A stretch of 64,000 bases of DNA from Anaerotignum neopropionicum (GTDB lineage Bacteria > Bacillota > Clostridia > Lachnospirales > Anaerotignaceae), in the NCBI RefSeq assembly GCF_001571775.1, contig NZ_LRVM01000002.1, positions 310,001 to 374,000 of the forward strand, read 5' to 3'. Below, one piece after another: positions 60,698 to 64,000 of this stretch (position 1 is the first letter of the stretch; every line of letters starts with the position of its first letter). A program made the translations under genes and the position numbers. The notes under the pieces are model-generated. The model ran no database searches. It was not told the origin of the DNA and worked only from the letters and a program-made list of their open reading frames with translations.

Positions 60698-60738
60698 CCC
60701 CCTCACTTAGCGTTGAAGTAAGTGAGGGGGGATTTTTG
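60698..60738 (+). terminator. Very strong terminator
   Basis: CCCCCCTCACTTA and TAAGTGAGGGGGG, perfect 13-bp stem, then ATTTTT. It isolates the sigma-like gene from the recombination module. Confidence 0.92.
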
Positions 60739-61264
60739 TTCTCTCAAAATACCTTGAAAATTAAATATTCGATTTCATAAATACATTAGCTGATAAGCCT
60801 TAGTCGGAAAAGCAACTGTGAAAGATGCGCTGTGACCTCCTGTAAAATCAGAAAATCCATGAAGATGGATTTTTTCTTCTGAATTTTATAAATGCGTCCA
60901 ATATAAGGAGCGAGCGGGTCCGTCTGTTCATGAAACAATTCGTAGTGGATTGTATTGCCATAACCTTATACAGCCTATAATGATACTTCTGTCCAGCCAC
61001 AGACATCGCAATGGGGGCAGCCTGAAGAGATCCTGCAGGAGGTGAGAATCCTATGATGAGAATTAACTACTCTCAGTTTATGTAAATCGCCCAGTACTTG
61101 GGAAATAGTATGAAATAAAATACAGAAATAAAAACAACTGACTTAATGTCAGAAGCAATGGGGATTACCATTTTTTTATCTGCTTTTGTAATTACATATC
61201 AATACAGTGGTAATCCCTATTTTTGTGGTATTAAGAAAAACTATATGGGGATGGGGGAAAGAAT
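60739..61264 (+). promoter_or_regulatory. Long leader region of the recombination module
   Basis: This 526-base stretch has no long gene. It contains a hairpin near 60846-60885 (ATCCAT/ATGGAT inside TCAGAA/TTCTGA), a ten-codon frame at 61053-61085 (MMRINYSQFM) with a strong AGGAGGTGA, which reads IAQYLGNSMK after its TAA, and a hairpin GGGATTACCA/TGGTAATCCC with TATTTTT at 61161-61224. It looks like a regulated leader or the remnant of a small gene. Confidence 0.45.
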
Positions 61265-61471
61265 GTGGACTTAATGAAAATAGGTGCTGAAGAAGCAAAA
61301 GAGCATGAAATGACAATGGAACAATCTCAAAATGAGGTGAACTATAAAATGTCTATTAAGCTTCTTGATATTCTTAAGAGAAAAGGCATTGTTTCTGATG
61401 TTGAGTATGCACAAATCGATGAACTAAACCGCCAATCCTTTTCTCCATGTCTTGCAAAAGTATATGTGTAA
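61265..61471 (+). CDS. SHOCT-like small protein ahead of the recombinase
   Basis: 'EVNYKMSIKLLDILKRKGIVSDVEYAQIDELNRQSFSP' resembles the short SHOCT-type helical hairpin that precedes large serine recombinases in many clostridial elements. A GTG start (61265) with GGGGGAAA upstream or ATG 61274. Possibly an excision helper; role not shown. Confidence 0.6.
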   Translation: MDLMKIGAEEAKEHEMTMEQSQNEVNYKMSIKLLDILKRKGIVSDVEYAQIDELNRQSFSPCLAKVYV

Positions 61472-61550
61472 TAACACTTGATATTATAATTGCTTTGGGG
61501 TATTGTGTGTTACGAACAGCGAGCTTACTGCTGGGAAAGGAGGAAAACTC

Positions 61551-63140
61551 ATGACGAAAATGGTTAAAACAATAGAACCTGTAAGGCAGAAAGTCTTGAA
61601 GGAATTAAGACCAAAGAAAAGAGTTTGTGCCTACTGCAGAGTCAGTACTGACAGTACAAAACAACATACTTCCTATGTTGCTCAAACAAAATACTATAAA
61701 GAATATATTAAGAAACGAGGAGAATGGGAGTTTACTGGAATATTTGCAGATGAATCGAGCGGCACAAAGGTTAAAAATCGGGATGAGTTTCAGAGAATGA
61801 TTAGGGAATGTGAGAAAGGAAACATCGACCTTATCATTACAAAATCCATTACTAGGTTTGCAAGAAATACCGTAGACAGTATCGAAACAATTCGAACACT
61901 GAAAGCTCTTGGGGTTTCGGTATATTTTGAAAAAGAGAATATCAATACTATATCGGAGCAGAGTGAGCAAATGCTGACCATTCTAAGCTCTATCGCCCAA
62001 GGTGAATCAGAAAACATATCAACAAATGTTCGCTGGGGCATTCACAAGAGGTTTGGTGATGGAAGTTACATACCAAGCAGTGTGGCATATGGATATGCCA
62101 AAGATGAAAACGGGGAGCTTATCATCAAAGAGGATGAAGCTGGAATTATCCGACGAATTTATAACGAATACTTAAGCGGTAAAGGCAGTTATGCAATCGC
62201 CAGAGATTTAACTTGTGACAACATACCAACTATTCGAATAGCAGAAAAATGGAACGAAGGCGTGATAAAACAGATACTTCAAAATCCAATTTACTCGGGA
62301 GAATTGTTGCTGCAAAAAACATATACTACAGACGTACTCCCTTTCACAAAGAAGATAAACCATGGAGAACTACCCATGTACTCCGTGAAAGATAGTCATA
62401 AGCCCATTATTACAATGGAACAAGAAGAAAGAGTTCAAGAGATTTATGAGTACCGAAGAGCCCAGATGGGCATGGATGACAGCGATAAATACCAAAACCG
62501 CTATGAATTCAGCAGTAAAATCATCTGCAAAGAGTGCGGCGGGATTTTTCGCAGACAAAAAATTTATATCGGCAAGCCTTACGAGAAGATACAATGGTGC
62601 TGTGTCAACCACATAAAAGATAGAAAAAATTGTACCATGAAAGCAGTAAGAGAGGATATTATCAAAGATGCATTTCTAACCATGTGGAATAAGCTTGTAA
62701 GCAACCATATTGAAATCCTTTACCCACTCTTGGAATCCTTAAAAAAGCTAAGGGTGAATAAAGAACAGGAAGAGGAAATTCTGAGACTAAACAATAAAAT
62801 ATCGGAGTTAATGGAGCAGAGCCATATCCTACATCGAGTGATGATAAAAGGATATATGGACTCTGCTATTTTTATGGAAAAGCAGAATGCCATTAACATC
62901 GAAATTGAGGAATACAAGAAAAGGAGAAATGTTCTCCTTGAAAGTAATGGCTATGAAAAAGAGATTGAGGGGACAAATAGGATACTACAAATCATAAAAT
63001 ACAATCCTGTAATCATGGATGAGTACCAAGAAGAACTGTTTATCCATACGGTAGATAAAGTCCTAGTGGGAAAAAACGGTGATATTACATTCAGACTGAT
63101 TAATCACCTTGAATTTACAGAATACATAGCAAAGAGGTGA
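61551..63140 (+). CDS. Large serine recombinase (integrase)
   Basis: ATG 61551 has AAAGGAGG upstream. The resolvase domain has 'CAYCRVSTDS' (catalytic Ser about residue 32) and 'ITKSITRFARNT' with 'SSIAQGESENISTNV'; the Recombinase domain follows, then a zinc ribbon ('CKECGGIFRR...CCVNHIKDRKNC') and a coiled coil (about 395-460). 529 residues, complete. It should excise and integrate the element at a short core dinucleotide. Confidence 0.95.
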   Translation: MTKMVKTIEPVRQKVLKELRPKKRVCAYCRVSTDSTKQHTSYVAQTKYYKEYIKKRGEWEFTGIFADESSGTKVKNRDEFQRMIRECEKGNIDLIITKSITRFARNTVDSIETIRTLKALGVSVYFEKENINTISEQSEQMLTILSSIAQGESENISTNVRWGIHKRFGDGSYIPSSVAYGYAKDENGELIIKEDEAGIIRRIYNEYLSGKGSYAIARDLTCDNIPTIRIAEKWNEGVIKQILQNPIYSGELLLQKTYTTDVLPFTKKINHGELPMYSVKDSHKPIITMEQEERVQEIYEYRRAQMGMDDSDKYQNRYEFSSKIICKECGGIFRRQKIYIGKPYEKIQWCCVNHIKDRKNCTMKAVREDIIKDAFLTMWNKLVSNHIEILYPLLESLKKLRVNKEQEEEILRLNNKISELMEQSHILHRVMIKGYMDSAIFMEKQNAINIEIEEYKKRRNVLLESNGYEKEIEGTNRILQIIKYNPVIMDEYQEELFIHTVDKVLVGKNGDITFRLINHLEFTEYIAKR

Positions 63141-63149
63141 AACACGAAC

Positions 63150-64000
63150 ATGCAAACACATATGCCAATAGGCTATAAAATGGTAAATGGGAAAATACAG
63201 ATAGATAAAGAAAAATCTAAAATTGTAAAAAAGATATATTCGGAATACCTAAAAGGAAAATCTTTAGTAGCTATAGCAAAAGCACTGAGTGAAAAAGAAG
63301 TTCCAAATGCAAATAACAAAACCAATTGGACACACAGTGCAGTAGGAAGAATACTGGATAATACTAAATACAAGGGTGATGAGTTTTACCCTGAATTGAT
63401 TGACAAAGCCATCTTCGATGAGGTACAAGTCAAGAGAAAGCAGACAGAAAATCAGCTTGGACGTACAACACAGCCAAACAGCATGAAAAATCGAAGTCTA
63501 TTTTCAAACAAGATATACTGTGGTGAATGTGGCGAACCGTATGACAACCTAAAGCTATTACAAACTGATGTTTTGACAGAACTTATTCGAAGCAAGCTAA
63601 ATGTAGACAGATTGTTGCTCCGTCAGCAACAAGGTTTTTTCTGCGTTGGTCCATCTGGAAGAAACATTTTTGCCAGTCAGTTTGAACGAGTCCTCCCTGC
63701 CTCCTCTGTTGCAAATCTGTATCCCTTTAATTATTCGGGGAAAACAGACAGCAACGGGTTTTATTTGGGCAGAGATAAGTTTGGCAGTAACATTCTTGTG
63801 GATTTTGATAAACGAGATGATGGCAAAACCAATCCTTGTATCCTCATATTAGGCAACTCGGGACAAGGTAAAAGCTATCTTCTCAAGCTGATTTTATGTA
63901 ATATCTTAGAGTCGGGTAAAAGCGTAATATGCCTTGATCCAGAGCATGAATTCGGTGAGCTTGCAGAAAATTTAGGTGGTTGTTTTGTGGATTTGATGAG
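63150..64000 (+). CDS. Truncated recombinase fused in frame to a VirB4 segment, runs off the window
   Basis: The frame is open from ATG 63150 to the right edge. Residues 1-130 match the second recombinase of such elements ('KMVNGKIQIDKEKSKIVKKI', 'WTHSAVGRILDNTKYKGDE', start of a zinc ribbon 'IYCGECGEPY'), without a resolvase domain. From 63540 it becomes VirB4-like: 'DNLKLLQTDVLTELIRSKLN', 'ILGNSGQGKSYLLKL', matching 44395-44860 at about 95 percent DNA identity with differences scattered. The switch falls at TA(C/T)GACA(G/A)CCTAAAG. Either a real recombinant gene, a junction of two elements, or an assembly join. Confidence 0.85.
   Translation, partial: MQTHMPIGYKMVNGKIQIDKEKSKIVKKIYSEYLKGKSLVAIAKALSEKEVPNANNKTNWTHSAVGRILDNTKYKGDEFYPELIDKAIFDEVQVKRKQTENQLGRTTQPNSMKNRSLFSNKIYCGECGEPYDNLKLLQTDVLTELIRSKLNVDRLLLRQQQGFFCVGPSGRNIFASQFERVLPASSVANLYPFNYSGKTDSNGFYLGRDKFGSNILVDFDKRDDGKTNPCILILGNSGQGKSYLLKLILCNILESGKSVICLDPEHEFGELAENLGGCFVDLM

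Overview
The window is low-GC DNA from a Firmicute of class Clostridia: AT-rich codon use, strong AGGAGG-type ribosome binding sites, a SpoVG-like protein, and families typical of clostridial conjugative elements (PrgI, DUF3852, DUF6133, DUF3846, DUF6103, CD3324-like, SLOG). Most or all of it from about 2.6 kb rightwards is one integrative conjugative element (ICE). The right edge runs into a second, diverged copy of one of its transfer genes. I see no rRNA, tRNA, CRISPR array or insertion sequence.

Layout. 0-2.4 kb: a pentapeptide-repeat protein and two lipoproteins, either flanking DNA or cargo. 2.5-12 kb: a left arm of small regulators and probable anti-restriction or host-takeover genes (Xre regulator, SLOG protein, ArdA-like protein, BRO-type antirepressor, Dam-type methylase, YodL and SpoVG-like proteins), interrupted by a leftward AAA ATPase. 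12-26.9 kb: a complete Tad/Flp-like pilus assembly locus (two pilin-like DUF6133 proteins, prepilin peptidase, CpaB, TadZ-like, TadA, TadB, TadC, further pilin-like proteins). It includes a giant S-layer-anchored protein whose gene is split by an ORF-less group II intron. 27-37.4 kb: leftward accessory genes (ABC-2 exporter with MerR regulator, DUF5131, VOC and AraC proteins, MATE exporter with AraC regulator, Lsa-like ABC-F protein, broken DUF1697 gene). 37.6-39.9 kb: conjugation backbone (ribbon-helix-helix/methyltransferase fusion, PrgI, VirB4-associated protein). 39.9-43.9 kb: a second accessory block (cupin, TipA-like MerR, TrmO, acetyltransferase, histidine phosphatase). 43.9-58.6 kb: VirB4, NlpC/P60 hydrolase, HipA-like kinase, oriT-like region, MobC, relaxase with Sel1 repeats, DUF3991/Toprim protein, VirD4. 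58.7-64 kb: Xre-controlled switch, sigma-like protein, serine recombinase, then a truncated recombinase fused in frame to a VirB4 segment.

How it works together (inference): MobC and the relaxase nick at the oriT-like region, VirD4 couples the DNA to a PrgI/VirB4 type IV channel, the NlpC/P60 enzyme opens the wall, and the serine recombinase excises and integrates the element. The pilus locus and the S-layer-anchored protein would provide cell contact.

The most unusual signal is in the two accessory blocks. Each follows a complete backbone gene (DUF3852 gene at 26562-26903; VirB4-associated gene at 39302-39883), and the cargo modules are separated by diverged copies of the 3' end of that same kind of gene. 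Changes between copies are largely synonymous. This looks like step-by-step insertion of cargo at gene 3' ends with a gene end retained each time, at two independent sites. The second highlight is the group II intron: exact removal of 16381-17119 restores the reading frame of the surface protein and exchanges its last residues.
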